DNA of 42,527 nucleotides, taken from Planctomycetota bacterium (GTDB lineage: Bacteria; Planctomycetota; UBA8742; JACQVU01; JANLHZ01). Position 1 is the first letter of the stretch, and every line of letters begins with the position of its first letter. The stretch spans positions 1 to 42,527 of the forward strand of contig JANLHZ010000329.1 of NCBI GenBank assembly GCA_024653775.1, in the 5' to 3' direction. Below are positions 33,854 to 42,415 of this stretch, piece after piece. The notes below the pieces were generated by a model. The model ran no database searches, was not told the DNA's origin, and was given only the letters and a program-made list of their open reading frames with translations. The position numbers and the translations under genes are program-made.

Positions 33854-36800
33854 ATGACAATAGAAGCGACATTTGGCGGCATTGGACTGATCGAAGCGGA
33901 ATTCGAGCTTCGCACGGGAGTGAATCCGGGGACGGGTGTGCTCATGATGGCTGGGGACAAGACCCCGCCTGTTGAGGGGACGCTCAGATTTCGGGACCGG
34001 AAGACGAGCGTGGCGATTCCAGGGCTGATCGTCGTCCGCACGGAGCGCATCGAGGGCTATAATCGCAGCGCGGTCTATAAACTTCACGTAGCGGATCGAA
34101 GGCACCTCTGGCGAGCGAGGACAGTTGTCGGAAGGTTCAACTGGACGGACTCGGCGGGCACGGGATACGCGGAGGACACGACGAATGACGGCTCGCCTTA
34201 CACTTGGGCAGAAATATTCGCGTTCGTTCTCGCGGAAGTGGGGGAGGCGTCTCCTTCCGGGCTGCCGCGGGTCGACGCGACTCCCGCGGACGTTCATTTC
34301 GATCGCGTCAGCGCGGCAAAAGCGCTCGAATCGCTGCTCGATTTCGCGGGACTCGAACTCAGTCTCGACGTCTCCGGACGTCTCAACGTTTTCGAGAGGG
34401 ACTCCGCGCGCACGCAGCTTCCCGCGGACACCTTCCTGAAATCCTATTCGACCGTCCGCGCGAACTCAGGTCTGGAGTATCCATCGCGGGTTCGAATCAC
34501 GGGTGGCCTTACGCAGCGCGAGCAGACCTTTGACGGCGAATGGATTCCAGTTTGCCTGGACGACGGTAGCGGTGAGTTCGCCGAGAACGAGGTCAGGCCG
34601 CTTTCGGACGTTGTAGCGAGCTGGGGCATGAGTCTTGGCGACGTGCGGCGCGCATGCCTTTTCGACGAGGGATTTTCGTACATAGCCACGGGAGCGGACG
34701 ATGCGGAGAAGGAGAAGCGCGCCCAGATTCTTCGGCGCTGCGCTTTCCGCTGGTACCAAGTGCCGGAGGAGCGCCGTACCACGCTCCCGTGGCTCGAAAC
34801 TCGCGCGGAGGTCGACGAAAACTCCGTCCCGCTTCCGGTGAAGATCGAACATTCGTTCTTCCGCGGCATCGGGCGCGAAGTCGAAGGGTCCGACGATCCG
34901 TTCGAGAACGTCACGTCGCTGCAAGTGTCCTCCATCGGAAGGTCGGTCGATCTATGTCGCGGCATTGTGATGTTCGATCGCGTCGTCGGTCATCTCGGAA
35001 CTTTTGACGGTTCGACGCGGACTCTCGAAGGCCGCAGCGTCGCGTCCGGCGCGCAGATCGAACTGACGACCTCGTACAGCCTCAAAGGTTCCGATCGAAG
35101 CGACTTCTACGTTTACGAGGAAAGCGTTCATGGCGCGGACAAGACTTCCGCGTCGACGCTAGACCTAAGCGACGACAGCCTCGTACTTCGAGAACGCATC
35201 GTCGAAGGCGTCGTCACGCAGCAAAACAGAGCGGAACTCGATGCTCGCGCAAAGGGAATAATCGAGCTGTATCGAAAAAGCCGGTTCCGGGAATCCGTCT
35301 CGGCGGAGTTCGCGGGCGCGCATGGCGTCAATCCCCGCGGCGACTGCGACTCCGTCAAACTATGCGCGTCGAAGGACGGACTCGTGACCAGCGTGCGCAA
35401 AACAATGCGCGTCGATCTATCCCGCAGAGGCGAACTTCCGGCAATAGTTCGCAGAAGGGTTGCTCCTGGAAGGACCGTCACGCTCGGCGGTGGCGACAGC
35501 GATCGCGGCCATACCTACAGACATGTGAACGTTTCGAAGCTCGGGCCGATAGTCGCGAAAACGAGCGGCAATGTGATCCTGGCGGAGAGCGCGATCTTCG
35601 CGGAGGCGTCCGACATCGCCGCGGACGGCGTGATTACTTTCGAGAATCACGGCCCGTGGCGGACTCCGTTTTTTCTGGATCGGGAAGGCGCTGGGAATCT
35701 CGGCGGCTGGCACGAAAGCGCGCTTGTTCGGATCGTGGGCGCAAGCGCGGAAGAATACAGCGTCACGGAAGCCGGGCATTTAGGGAGCGTCGCGTCGGGA
35801 GCCGTCACGATCGCCGCGCGGGCGATTCGCGGCGCGTTTTTCGCATCGGGAGACCTTGCGATTCTCCGCGAGTCCTTCGAAGGCGAGAAGTACCTCCTGC
35901 CGCTTGCGTCCGGCGCGATGAGGCTTATTGTCGATAACCGCGATCTCGAGTCGAAGTTGAGCGCCATCGCGTTCGCTACTTCGAACGCGGGAGTCGACTT
36001 TGCGAAGTCCGCGGGACTCGACTCGCTTTTTCGCGTGTTCGAAAGTCCGCTCGCCTCGGGATCGTTCGTTCTCGGGCTTGGACTCGGCGCGAGCGGTGAC
36101 TCGGTCAGAATCGGGACCGAGCAGGGCGCAGGGTTCCTGACGGACGTCCTCGCGCTCAGGCACGGCGACCTACTGAACGGCTCCGGCGCGGCGATTCTGA
36201 CCGGCGCGGAGTTCCTTCAGTCGCCCGATCACTACCTCGTCGGACCGCTCGCGTTTTTTGACGGCGAAGTCAATCCGAAGTTCGCGTCGAGCTACGTCGC
36301 CAGCGGCGTCAAGTGGCGTTCCTGCGACATTCGGTTCACCGGAAAGCAGTGGGCGCCGGTTTTCAAGGATCTGATCGTCGCGAACTCCGAAGATCCAGCC
36401 GACTCGACACATCTCGCGGAGGTCGCGAGCGCCGCGGCTCAGGTCGCGCCTATTTCGACTTTCGCGCGGGTGACGACCGTTGGGTCGAACGACGTCGCGG
36501 GACTCTACCTCCACAGCTACCTGATTTCGGGCGCGGGCGCGTCCAAGCAGGCATCGATCGTCAGCGACGTCTTCTCCCAGGTATCAAGTGGCGGGACACT
36601 CAAAACCGCGATCAACGCGAACAGTTTCTACCAGCATCCTGACTACGGCTATGCCCGCGCCCACGTCACCGGACTCGCCAGCGGAACCGCTCTTCTCGAC
36701 TACGGCCACCGCGTCGGAAGCTTCAGCTTCGATCAGAGCAACAATAGGTTCGTCGTCCAGACCCCGATAGGGAGGACCGCGCCGACGGCGCTGAAGATCG

Positions 36801-37012
36801 TCGGCGGATACACCAGTTCCGGAGTAGGCGCGACTCCAGCGGGACGCTATCAGGCTCAGCCGTTTTTCAACGCGTCCGGCGGATTCCCGAGCTACGTGAA
36901 CGTCTACAACATCGGTTCCGGCGCGAACGTTCTGACGGCGAACTTCATCGCCTGCGCGTACTTCGATCCGCCTAGCGGCGTCTGGTGGTGCAACTATGCA
37001 GCGAAACCATAG
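33854..37012 (+). CDS. Tail hub/fibre-like protein
   Basis: The 1052-residue product is the largest in the cassette. The N-terminal part (about 1-200) alternates strands and includes AVYKLHVADRRHLWRARTVV and AAKALESLLDFAGLELSLDV. This resembles the gp27/gpD-type hub proteins at the tip of tails. The remainder is Gly/Ser/Ala-rich and beta-rich, and the last ~170 residues (GYTSSGVGATPAGRYQAQPF, YVNVYNIGSGANVLT) resemble fibre tips. A two-part hub plus fibre is my inference. No lysozyme motif is seen. The ATG at 33854 follows GAGGAAACC. A 68-residue frame overlaps its end. Confidence 0.6.
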   Translation: MTIEATFGGIGLIEAEFELRTGVNPGTGVLMMAGDKTPPVEGTLRFRDRKTSVAIPGLIVVRTERIEGYNRSAVYKLHVADRRHLWRARTVVGRFNWTDSAGTGYAEDTTNDGSPYTWAEIFAFVLAEVGEASPSGLPRVDATPADVHFDRVSAAKALESLLDFAGLELSLDVSGRLNVFERDSARTQLPADTFLKSYSTVRANSGLEYPSRVRITGGLTQREQTFDGEWIPVCLDDGSGEFAENEVRPLSDVVASWGMSLGDVRRACLFDEGFSYIATGADDAEKEKRAQILRRCAFRWYQVPEERRTTLPWLETRAEVDENSVPLPVKIEHSFFRGIGREVEGSDDPFENVTSLQVSSIGRSVDLCRGIVMFDRVVGHLGTFDGSTRTLEGRSVASGAQIELTTSYSLKGSDRSDFYVYEESVHGADKTSASTLDLSDDSLVLRERIVEGVVTQQNRAELDARAKGIIELYRKSRFRESVSAEFAGAHGVNPRGDCDSVKLCASKDGLVTSVRKTMRVDLSRRGELPAIVRRRVAPGRTVTLGGGDSDRGHTYRHVNVSKLGPIVAKTSGNVILAESAIFAEASDIAADGVITFENHGPWRTPFFLDREGAGNLGGWHESALVRIVGASAEEYSVTEAGHLGSVASGAVTIAARAIRGAFFASGDLAILRESFEGEKYLLPLASGAMRLIVDNRDLESKLSAIAFATSNAGVDFAKSAGLDSLFRVFESPLASGSFVLGLGLGASGDSVRIGTEQGAGFLTDVLALRHGDLLNGSGAAILTGAEFLQSPDHYLVGPLAFFDGEVNPKFASSYVASGVKWRSCDIRFTGKQWAPVFKDLIVANSEDPADSTHLAEVASAAAQVAPISTFARVTTVGSNDVAGLYLHSYLISGAGASKQASIVSDVFSQVSSGGTLKTAINANSFYQHPDYGYARAHVTGLASGTALLDYGHRVGSFSFDQSNNRFVVQTPIGRTAPTALKIVGGYTSSGVGATPAGRYQAQPFFNASGGFPSYVNVYNIGSGANVLTANFIACAYFDPPSGVWWCNYAAKP

Positions 37013-37202
37013 CGATCGCGAAATCGAAAGACTCATCGTGACGGAATCGACACGCAGGCTCGCGAGATTCAGCCGGGTGCCGGTGAGATCGACGCTTGTC
37101 GAGTTTTCGCTCGCCTGCGCGTACTTCGAGGTGGGAAAGAAGATCGCTCGGTTAAAGAATTTGGTCTCAGGTTTTTGCGACAGTCTTCCTCGATCCTCAT
37201 AA
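36996..37202 (+). CDS. Possible small protein overlapping the hub gene end
   Basis: An ATG at 36996, 17 bases before the end of the hub-like gene, opens a 68-codon frame. The product begins MQRNHSDREIERLIVTESTR and has an amphipathic middle (VEFSLACAYFEVGKKIARLK). Overlapping small genes are common at the end of phage modules, but there is no clear ribosome site and no recognised family. Confidence 0.4.
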   Translation: MQRNHSDREIERLIVTESTRRLARFSRVPVRSTLVEFSLACAYFEVGKKIARLKNLVSGFCDSLPRSS

Positions 37203-37223
37203 GAGCGTGTTGAACCAGTCACA

Positions 37224-37508
37224 TTATTGACCGGGGTTGCTTTCGCTTGGCGGAATTTGCGGAAAATCGAATCCTTTCTCCAATGCCTCGAGATTCTGCC
37301 AATGGAAATCCGTCCAATCATCGACATCCGCATCGAATCCCCAGAATTCAAGCGTTTTAAGAAAGATCTCGAATTCCTGCATCATGTTCCTATCTGCTTG
37401 CATTTTAGCTTTCTTCATCCGCACCCATTCAACGTGCCGCACAATAAATCCGTCAATTTTCAATTGTTGCGCACGAGGTGGATATAGTGTAGGCTTCTTG
37501 TGTGGCAT
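37224..37508 (-). CDS. Small protein of unknown function, 94 residues
   Basis: From ATG 37508 the product starts MPHKKPTLYPPRAQQLKIDG. A basic, Met-rich helix follows (VRMKKAKMQADRNMMQEFEI), and then aromatic text (LEFWGFDADVDDWTDFHWQN). It is AT-richer than its surroundings. There is no obvious Shine-Dalgarno. It is divergent from a tiny frame starting 12 bases away. I cannot assign it; an accessory or toxin-antitoxin-like gene is possible but unsupported. Confidence 0.5.
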   Translation of the reverse strand: MPHKKPTLYPPRAQQLKIDGFIVRHVEWVRMKKAKMQADRNMMQEFEIFLKTLEFWGFDADVDDWTDFHWQNLEALEKGFDFPQIPPSESNPGQ

Positions 37509-37519
37509 GGGAGATAGAT

Positions 37520-37636
37520 ATGAATAAGAGAATCTTCGAGAAGACAAGTAAGATGACCGATGCCGCAGCTAAAAAGATTCTGAAGGAAGCGCAGAAGCGG
37601 ATCGAGGAAGAAAAATTGAAAGCGAAGAAGTCATAG
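37520..37636 (+). CDS. Possible 38-residue basic protein
   Basis: An ATG at 37520, preceded by GGGAG six bases upstream, opens a 38-codon frame ending TAG. The product is very basic and helical (MNKRIFEKTSKMTDAAAKKI, ending LKAKKS). The good ribosome site supports it, but its length and lack of family make it tentative. Confidence 0.4.
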   Translation: MNKRIFEKTSKMTDAAAKKILKEAQKRIEEEKLKAKKS

Positions 37637-37663
37637 GCTTTCGCGCCCGAAGGCGGAAGAGGC

Positions 37664-38461
37664 TCAATTCAGAGCGTATTTCCGGAGGTGTTTCAGCGCG
37701 AGTTTCATATCGTCCGGAATCTCCGCCTCCACGCGGACGCGATCGCCCGAAGTCGCCTCGAACTCGAGCGCGCGGCAGTGCAGCGGCATCCTCGTCAGGA
37801 TCGGCTTCTCGGGTCTCGCGGGATCCTTCGGCCTATAGTCGCGCTTGACCGCGGAAAGCAGCAAAGGCGCGCTCGATCCGTACATCGTATCGATCATTAG
37901 CGGATGCCCGATATGCGCCAGATGAACTCGAATCTGGTGAGTCCTTCCCGTGTGAGGAACGACGCGCACGAGCGAGCAGGTCTTGAATTTCTCCAGCACC
38001 TCGTAATCCGAAATCGACGGCTTGCCGAGTTTTTCGTCTACATAAACGAGGTCCGGATAGTCGCGGTTGACGCTGAGCTTCAGTTCGATGGTGCCGGTTT
38101 CCCTGCGCGGCGTTCCGCGAACGATCGCAAGATATTCCTTATTCACCGCGCGGTCCTCGAACTGCTTCATCAGATTCTTCGCCGCGGGTTTGGTCAGCGC
38201 ACAGAGCAGCGCGCCCGAAGTATCGATGTCGAGGCGGTGCACCATGTTCGGCTTCGCGTCGATTCCGCGTAGCGCGAGGAATTCCGTGATGAGGTCGATC
38301 ATCGTAATCGTGTCGCCGCGCCTCGTAGGGATCGTCGCGACGCCCGCGGGCTTTACGAACGCGAATATATCGTCCGACTCGTACAGCACGCCGAAGCCGG
38401 AATTCTTCACTCCGAGCGCGGGGGCGAGTTTACGTTCGATGCTTGCTACTGCCTCGTCCAC
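37664..38461 (-). CDS. RluA-family pseudouridine synthase, short form without S4 domain
   Basis: From GTG 38461 the product has 265 residues. The catalytic motif HRLDIDTSG lies at about 75-83 (Asp78), followed by HTGRTHQIRVHL. The C-terminus ends in helices without an S4 domain, unlike the paralogue at 10884. The family modifies uridines in rRNA or tRNA. The frame stays open to 8752 of this block, but that extension is an Arg/Pro-rich shadow of the regulator gene. The GTG start overlaps the end of the CRP/FNR gene by 16 bases and implies translational coupling. Confidence 0.85.
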   Translation of the reverse strand: MDEAVASIERKLAPALGVKNSGFGVLYESDDIFAFVKPAGVATIPTRRGDTITMIDLITEFLALRGIDAKPNMVHRLDIDTSGALLCALTKPAAKNLMKQFEDRAVNKEYLAIVRGTPRRETGTIELKLSVNRDYPDLVYVDEKLGKPSISDYEVLEKFKTCSLVRVVPHTGRTHQIRVHLAHIGHPLMIDTMYGSSAPLLLSAVKRDYRPKDPARPEKPILTRMPLHCRALEFEATSGDRVRVEAEIPDDMKLALKHLRKYALN

Positions 38462-39171
38462 GAAAGAAGTTTTTCCCTGTCGAGAATGCGGAGTTTGCGG
38501 TCGTTGCCGATTTTGACGCTGCCTTCCTTGCGGAACACGCCTAGCTTGTGGCTCACGGTTTCGCGGTTGGTTCCGACGAGGTCTGCGAGCTCCTGGTGGG
38601 TCAGCGAGAGCGCGATGAATTCGTCGGAGACGTTTCCGTCGTTCGACTTGAACTGATCCGCGAGCTGGAGCAGTTTCGACGCGAGCCTTCCCTCGATGTT
38701 CTTGAAGGTGTGGTCTTCGATCTCCCGATCCGCGGCGCGCAGTCTCGAGCACACCTGCTGAAGAATCGCGTAGGTTATATCGAAGTTGTCCGCGAGGAGG
38801 TGTTTGAAGTCTTGCTTTTCGATCTTGAGAAGTTCCGCGTCCGTCAGAACAATCGCGGACGCGCTGCGGCGTTCCTCGTTGATGATCGCCATTTCGCCGA
38901 AGAAAGTTCCCGCGCCGAGGATCGCGAGGGTCTTAGCCTTGCGAAGGTGCGAGAACTGCGTGATCTTTATCAGCCCCCGAAGGATTATATAAAGTCCGTC
39001 CGCGAGATCGTCTTTGCGAAACAGAAACCGACCCTTGCGGAACGTTTCCACCTTCGCGATCGCGGCGATCTCGTCGAGGCCGTCGGAAGACAGGCTCGAA
39101 AAAATCGACACCTGCCGGATCGCCTGGCGCAGTCTGGTTGCGACTGTAATCTGAAGATCTTTTGTTGCCAT
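38446..39171 (-). CDS. CRP/FNR-family transcription regulator
   Basis: The 241-residue protein has an N-terminal cyclic-nucleotide-binding-type domain (about 20-140, with LADGLYIILRGLIKI and LGAGTFFGEMAIINEERRSA). A dimerisation helix (DITYAILQQVCSRLRAADRE) and a C-terminal winged helix-turn-helix follow (LTHQELADLVGTNRETVSHK, about 190-209). The GEMAIINEERRSA motif corresponds to the CRP phosphate-binding cassette, GExxLL...RSA, so a small-molecule nucleotide ligand is possible. There is no FNR-type Cys cluster. It is translated with the short RluA gene, which starts inside its end. Confidence 0.88.
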   Translation of the reverse strand: MATKDLQITVATRLRQAIRQVSIFSSLSSDGLDEIAAIAKVETFRKGRFLFRKDDLADGLYIILRGLIKITQFSHLRKAKTLAILGAGTFFGEMAIINEERRSASAIVLTDAELLKIEKQDFKHLLADNFDITYAILQQVCSRLRAADREIEDHTFKNIEGRLASKLLQLADQFKSNDGNVSDEFIALSLTHQELADLVGTNRETVSHKLGVFRKEGSVKIGNDRKLRILDREKLLSWTRQ

Positions 39172-39557
39172 CTAATTTCTGGGAGGCCCCGACTTGACCC
39201 GACTTGAATTGTGCCGCGGAACTATGCTCTGAATTTTAAATCAAACCCGCTTCGGCTAACGACGCAATTTTATTTGTTTGGTGTGATTATTGTAACACAG
39301 CCAAGCGAAGCTTGAACCAAAAACTATCCGCGGATTTCGCAGAACCATTTTTTTGTCCACAGATTAACACCGATGAACACAGATTTTTAATGTGGCATCG
39401 GCGTCCCGCCGATGTTCCACGGGCAGGATGCCCGTGCCACGATTCATCAGATTTTTTCACAATCGCGGCATCGATAAAATGAACCCCGTCAGGGGTGGGA
39501 TGTTTGTAGCTTCGAGAGTGAATAGTACAGGTTTCGCTATCGCGTCGTCTCGTCCGC
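39172..39557. other. Gene-free spacer with repeat words
   Basis: This 386-bp spacer should contain the CRP/FNR promoter near its left end. Repeat text of the common CACAGATTAACACCGATGAA type lies around 39358-39377, followed by the double hairpin at 39391-39440. Nothing else is identifiable. Confidence 0.6.
39391..39440. repeat. Double-hairpin repeat unit, second copy
   Basis: Two hairpins in series, CATCGGCGTCCCGCCGATG and CACGGGCAGGATGCCCGTG, are framed by TGTGGC and CCAC. The unit matches 459-508 in order and spacing, and a decayed copy can be read near 41887-41930. Confidence 0.7.
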
Positions 39558-41648
39558 TCACTTCTTTCTGAGTCTCAGGGTGAAGGTATCGCTTTCTTCG
39601 CTCTCGTTTTCCGGAGACTCCGCGTTATGAGGACCTTCGCCGACGAAGATGTCGCCGACGCCTTCCAGGAAGTCGTCCGCGGATGTTTCATCGATGTAGC
39701 CGTGAGCGACGAGCGCTTCGACCACGAACGCGCGCTCTTGCAGCGAAAGTTCGTACACGATTTCCTCGTCGTTTTCTTCCTTCGGCGCGATCGCGAACTC
39801 GAAAAGCAATTCCTTCAGTTCCGAGAAATCGTTCACCTGGAAATCGACCTGCCGCTCGCGGGCGCGATTGCGATTCGCTTCCAACTCATTTTGCGTCCGA
39901 GCGCGCCTTTCTCCCGCGGTCGTCGAACTTCCGGTGGATTCCGCTGTTTCGGAGCGCTCCGCCGCGGGACCGCTTCTTCCGCCCTGTTGCCGAGTGCCCT
40001 GTTGCCGGGTGATCCGTGAAACTCCGGAATCCACCGTTCCAGCGGCTTCCTGAGGCTGACCGCCACTAGCGGCGCCGAGGTTATCGTTAATGCCATTTTC
40101 AAGACCGCGTGCGCCTACGTTCGCTTCCGATTCCCGCGCGTCCTCGCCGAGTGCAGTAACGTCATTGTCCGTGTTGCGATCTTCCGCGCTTCGCGCCGTA
40201 ACTTCGGGCGTGGGTTCCGCCGCGAACGTCGTCGGCGGAGTCGGACTCGTCGGCGCGGCGGGGGCTGCTTGCGCGGGTACAGACGCAGGCGGCTGAGTTA
40301 CTGCCGGCGGAGTCATCGACGGCGTGCGGGTCGTCGCAGGCGGCGCTGACGGTTGCATTTGAACGCTGCCGCTCTGACCTCCAGGCTGGCCGAGTTCGCT
40401 TCTCGCCTCCGTCCGCTCGGCGTTCGGTTCGACGCGAACGGTTTCCTCGGACTGCCGCGCTTCCTGCTGCTGAGTCTGGAGATTGCGCATTGAGTCCGCG
40501 ATATTGCCGTCACGGACCGTAGAATCGCCACCCGCGCCGCCCGGAACCTGCGCGTTCGGATTCTGCCCGCCGAGAAGTTGCTCGATGATGCTTCTAAGCC
40601 CCGGCCCCGGTTCCGCGGGTGGGGGCGCCTGCTGATCTCCGGGCGCGGGATCGTTCTGCACGACTTCGCCCTGAGGGTCTGGCTGTGGGCCTGGCTGCGG
40701 ATTCTGCCCAAGATAGAAGTCCCGCGCGTCTTGCAGCATTTGCATAAGCTCCTGAAGCGTCTGCGGCGGCGGCGGCGGTCCCTGAAGCGTCGGCCCCTGC
40801 GAAGTTGGATCGTGAGGCATTCCAGGCGCGCCATCCGGACTTCCACCACTGATTCGTGGTCGACGGCCGACCTGCGAACCTGACCTTCTTTGCGAATCTT
40901 CCGCGGCGGCGGGGTTATCCGAAGCGGCTGGCGCGCCGGGGCCCGCGTCCGAGTTTTCGCGACTTAACGTGACGTCGTCTTCGTCGGAAGTAGCTTCGTC
41001 CGCTACGCCGTTTCTCACGGCGTTCGAGTTCGAGGTGATCGGCGCGGGATCATTGCTTCCCCACACGTTCGGCGTGGGCCTCGGCGCTTCGATCGGTGGC
41101 GAGCCGCCTTCACCTGAGCCTGACGTAGGCGGCTCATCCTCGATAGTCGGCGCGGCGAGGAGGACGTTTTCCCGTTCAGCAAAACTGTCTTCTACCCCGA
41201 ACCGCGCGATCTGATTTTGATCCGCCACTCTGATCGAAGTGGAATCTTTCGGTTCCGGGCCGGTTTGAGAGGTCGCAACTTCGCTGGACGAACCTCGATC
41301 AAGGATCGCGTCGCTCGCGACGTATACTCCGAGGGTGATTGCGAGTCCGAACACCGCAGCCGCCTGGAGGAACGGGCCGCGGGTTTTTCTTTTCGGCAGG
41401 CTTTTGAATGACGCCGCGACCTCACGGGGGTTGCGTTCGATGTTATTCATCACGCCGTCCCGGATTCCCGGAGGAGCCTTCAGCATCGGGAGATCTCTTA
41501 TCGCCTCGGTCTGGCGCATCAGCGCGAAATATTCTTCCTCCAGTACCGGCACGGCCTTGAGAATTTCGTACAGATCTTCCCTTTCGGCGTAAGTCAGTTC
41601 GCCGTCGAGCGCCCCCGACATTAAATGGGATAGTCTGTCGTGTTCCAT
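39558..41648 (-). CDS. Anti-sigma-like membrane protein with long proline/glutamine-rich region
   Basis: The 696-residue protein has an N-terminal cytoplasmic domain (about 1-90, MEHDRLSHLMSGALDGELTY). It is arranged like anti-sigma factors of the RsiW type but lacks the usual Zn-binding His-x3-Cys-x2-Cys. One membrane helix follows (about 92-112, FLQAAAVFGLAITLGVYVAS). A long Pro/Gln/Ala/Ser-rich, low-complexity extracytoplasmic region spans about 115-610. The last ~80 residues form a helical acidic domain (VNDFSELKELLFEFAIAPKE). A role in envelope signalling is inferred. AGAGGA precedes the ATG. No cognate sigma gene is adjacent. Confidence 0.6.
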   Translation of the reverse strand: MEHDRLSHLMSGALDGELTYAEREDLYEILKAVPVLEEEYFALMRQTEAIRDLPMLKAPPGIRDGVMNNIERNPREVAASFKSLPKRKTRGPFLQAAAVFGLAITLGVYVASDAILDRGSSSEVATSQTGPEPKDSTSIRVADQNQIARFGVEDSFAERENVLLAAPTIEDEPPTSGSGEGGSPPIEAPRPTPNVWGSNDPAPITSNSNAVRNGVADEATSDEDDVTLSRENSDAGPGAPAASDNPAAAEDSQRRSGSQVGRRPRISGGSPDGAPGMPHDPTSQGPTLQGPPPPPQTLQELMQMLQDARDFYLGQNPQPGPQPDPQGEVVQNDPAPGDQQAPPPAEPGPGLRSIIEQLLGGQNPNAQVPGGAGGDSTVRDGNIADSMRNLQTQQQEARQSEETVRVEPNAERTEARSELGQPGGQSGSVQMQPSAPPATTRTPSMTPPAVTQPPASVPAQAAPAAPTSPTPPTTFAAEPTPEVTARSAEDRNTDNDVTALGEDARESEANVGARGLENGINDNLGAASGGQPQEAAGTVDSGVSRITRQQGTRQQGGRSGPAAERSETAESTGSSTTAGERRARTQNELEANRNRARERQVDFQVNDFSELKELLFEFAIAPKEENDEEIVYELSLQERAFVVEALVAHGYIDETSADDFLEGVGDIFVGEGPHNAESPENESEESDTFTLRLRKK

Positions 41649-41741
41649 GGTTTCCTCTTAATCTCAAAAGGAAGAGCGATATAAATCGTCGCAACTGAAT
41701 TTATCGACACAGTTGTCGAATATTTCAATGCGATTGTCCAA

Positions 41742-41762
41742 GATATAACTATTTGTTATATC
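41742..41762. promoter_or_regulatory. Perfect inverted repeat GATATAAC-N5-GTTATATC
   Basis: The two 8-bp arms are fully complementary with a 5-bp spacer. A second palindrome, TCGACA-N4-TGTCGA, lies at 41704-41719. Both are upstream of the anti-sigma-like gene (start 41648) and could be operators; no regulator is assigned. Confidence 0.4.
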
Positions 41763-41964
41763 ACTACTTTCCTTGCTTACTCTTTTCCCTCTGTCCGACC
41801 ACTTTTGTTTCCGCCATACACTGCGAAAATCGGGCCGGAACACTCTTATTGACTTTGGTTGGCCGCAATTAGTTCCAATTTTTTTTAACAGTGGCATTGG
41901 CATCTTACCGGTGATACATCGGCAGGCGCGCCGATACCGCCGTGTGCATAACTCCCGGCGTTAC

Positions 41965-42000
41965 ACATGTAACGATACGTTGCAAATATTCGTTACATGT
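41965..42000. promoter_or_regulatory. Inverted repeat ACATGTAACGA-N14-TCGTTACATGT
   Basis: Two perfect 11-bp arms lie 170 bp before the small lipoprotein gene. This is longer than expected by chance and fits a dimeric regulator site, or a hairpin. Confidence 0.45.
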
Positions 42001-42169
42001 TCCTCTGATCTGTAAAAGCCCCCAAAACCGGAATTTCCAGTGACTTGTCGTCCTTACTGCCATTTCGAGGTCGTTTTGGCAATGCGAACAAAATCCTGAA
42101 CTTCATTGGCACGGGGAATGCGTAATAGTCTTTCGTCAAGATTAACCTTTCTAAACATAGGAGACTAAA

Positions 42170-42352
42170 ATGAAGAAACTTCTTAGCATTGCCCTTCTCG
42201 TCGTTGCCGCTTCCGCATTTTCCCTCGCGGGATGCAAAAAGGAAGAGGAAAAGCCCGCCGATGGCGAGACCACTCCGGCCGCCGAAACTCCGGCCGAGAC
42301 CCCGGCTGAGACTCCGGCCGAGACTCCGGCTACTCCCGCCAACAACGGCTAA
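42170..42352 (+). CDS. Small lipoprotein with Pro-Ala-Glu-Thr repeats
   Basis: The 60-residue product has a signal sequence ending in the lipobox SLAGC (about residue 18-22). A Lys/Glu-rich stretch follows, and then PAET repeats (PAETPAETPAETPATP) encoded by near-identical 12-bp units. It should be anchored in the envelope; the function is unknown. AGGAG precedes the ATG by 6 bases. A strong terminator follows the stop. Copy number of the 12-bp units is likely to vary between strains. Confidence 0.82.
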   Translation: MKKLLSIALLVVAASAFSLAGCKKEEEKPADGETTPAAETPAETPAETPAETPATPANNG

Positions 42353-42375
42353 TTATCGGTAAAGCTGATAAAGAC

Positions 42376-42415
42376 GAACCCCGCGATTCGCTGAATCCGC
42401 GGGGTTCTCTTTTTT
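42376..42415 (+). terminator. Rho-independent terminator
   Basis: GAACCCCGCG (42376-42385) pairs with CGCGGGGTTC (42398-42407), with extra ATTC/GAAT pairing inside, followed by TCTTTTTT. It terminates the small lipoprotein gene. Confidence 0.85.

Larger units (their letters stand above)
41649..42169. other. AT-rich divergent intergenic region
   Basis: A 520-bp spacer between two divergent envelope-protein genes. It contains three perfect short palindromes (41704-41719, 41742-41762, 41965-42000), candidates for regulator binding, and a decayed hairpin repeat near 41887-41930. No gene was found. Confidence 0.6.

Noticed and set aside
38462-38752. N-terminal extension of the short RluA gene
   Set aside because: Arg/Pro/Gln-rich translation of the regulator gene in another frame, not protein-like.
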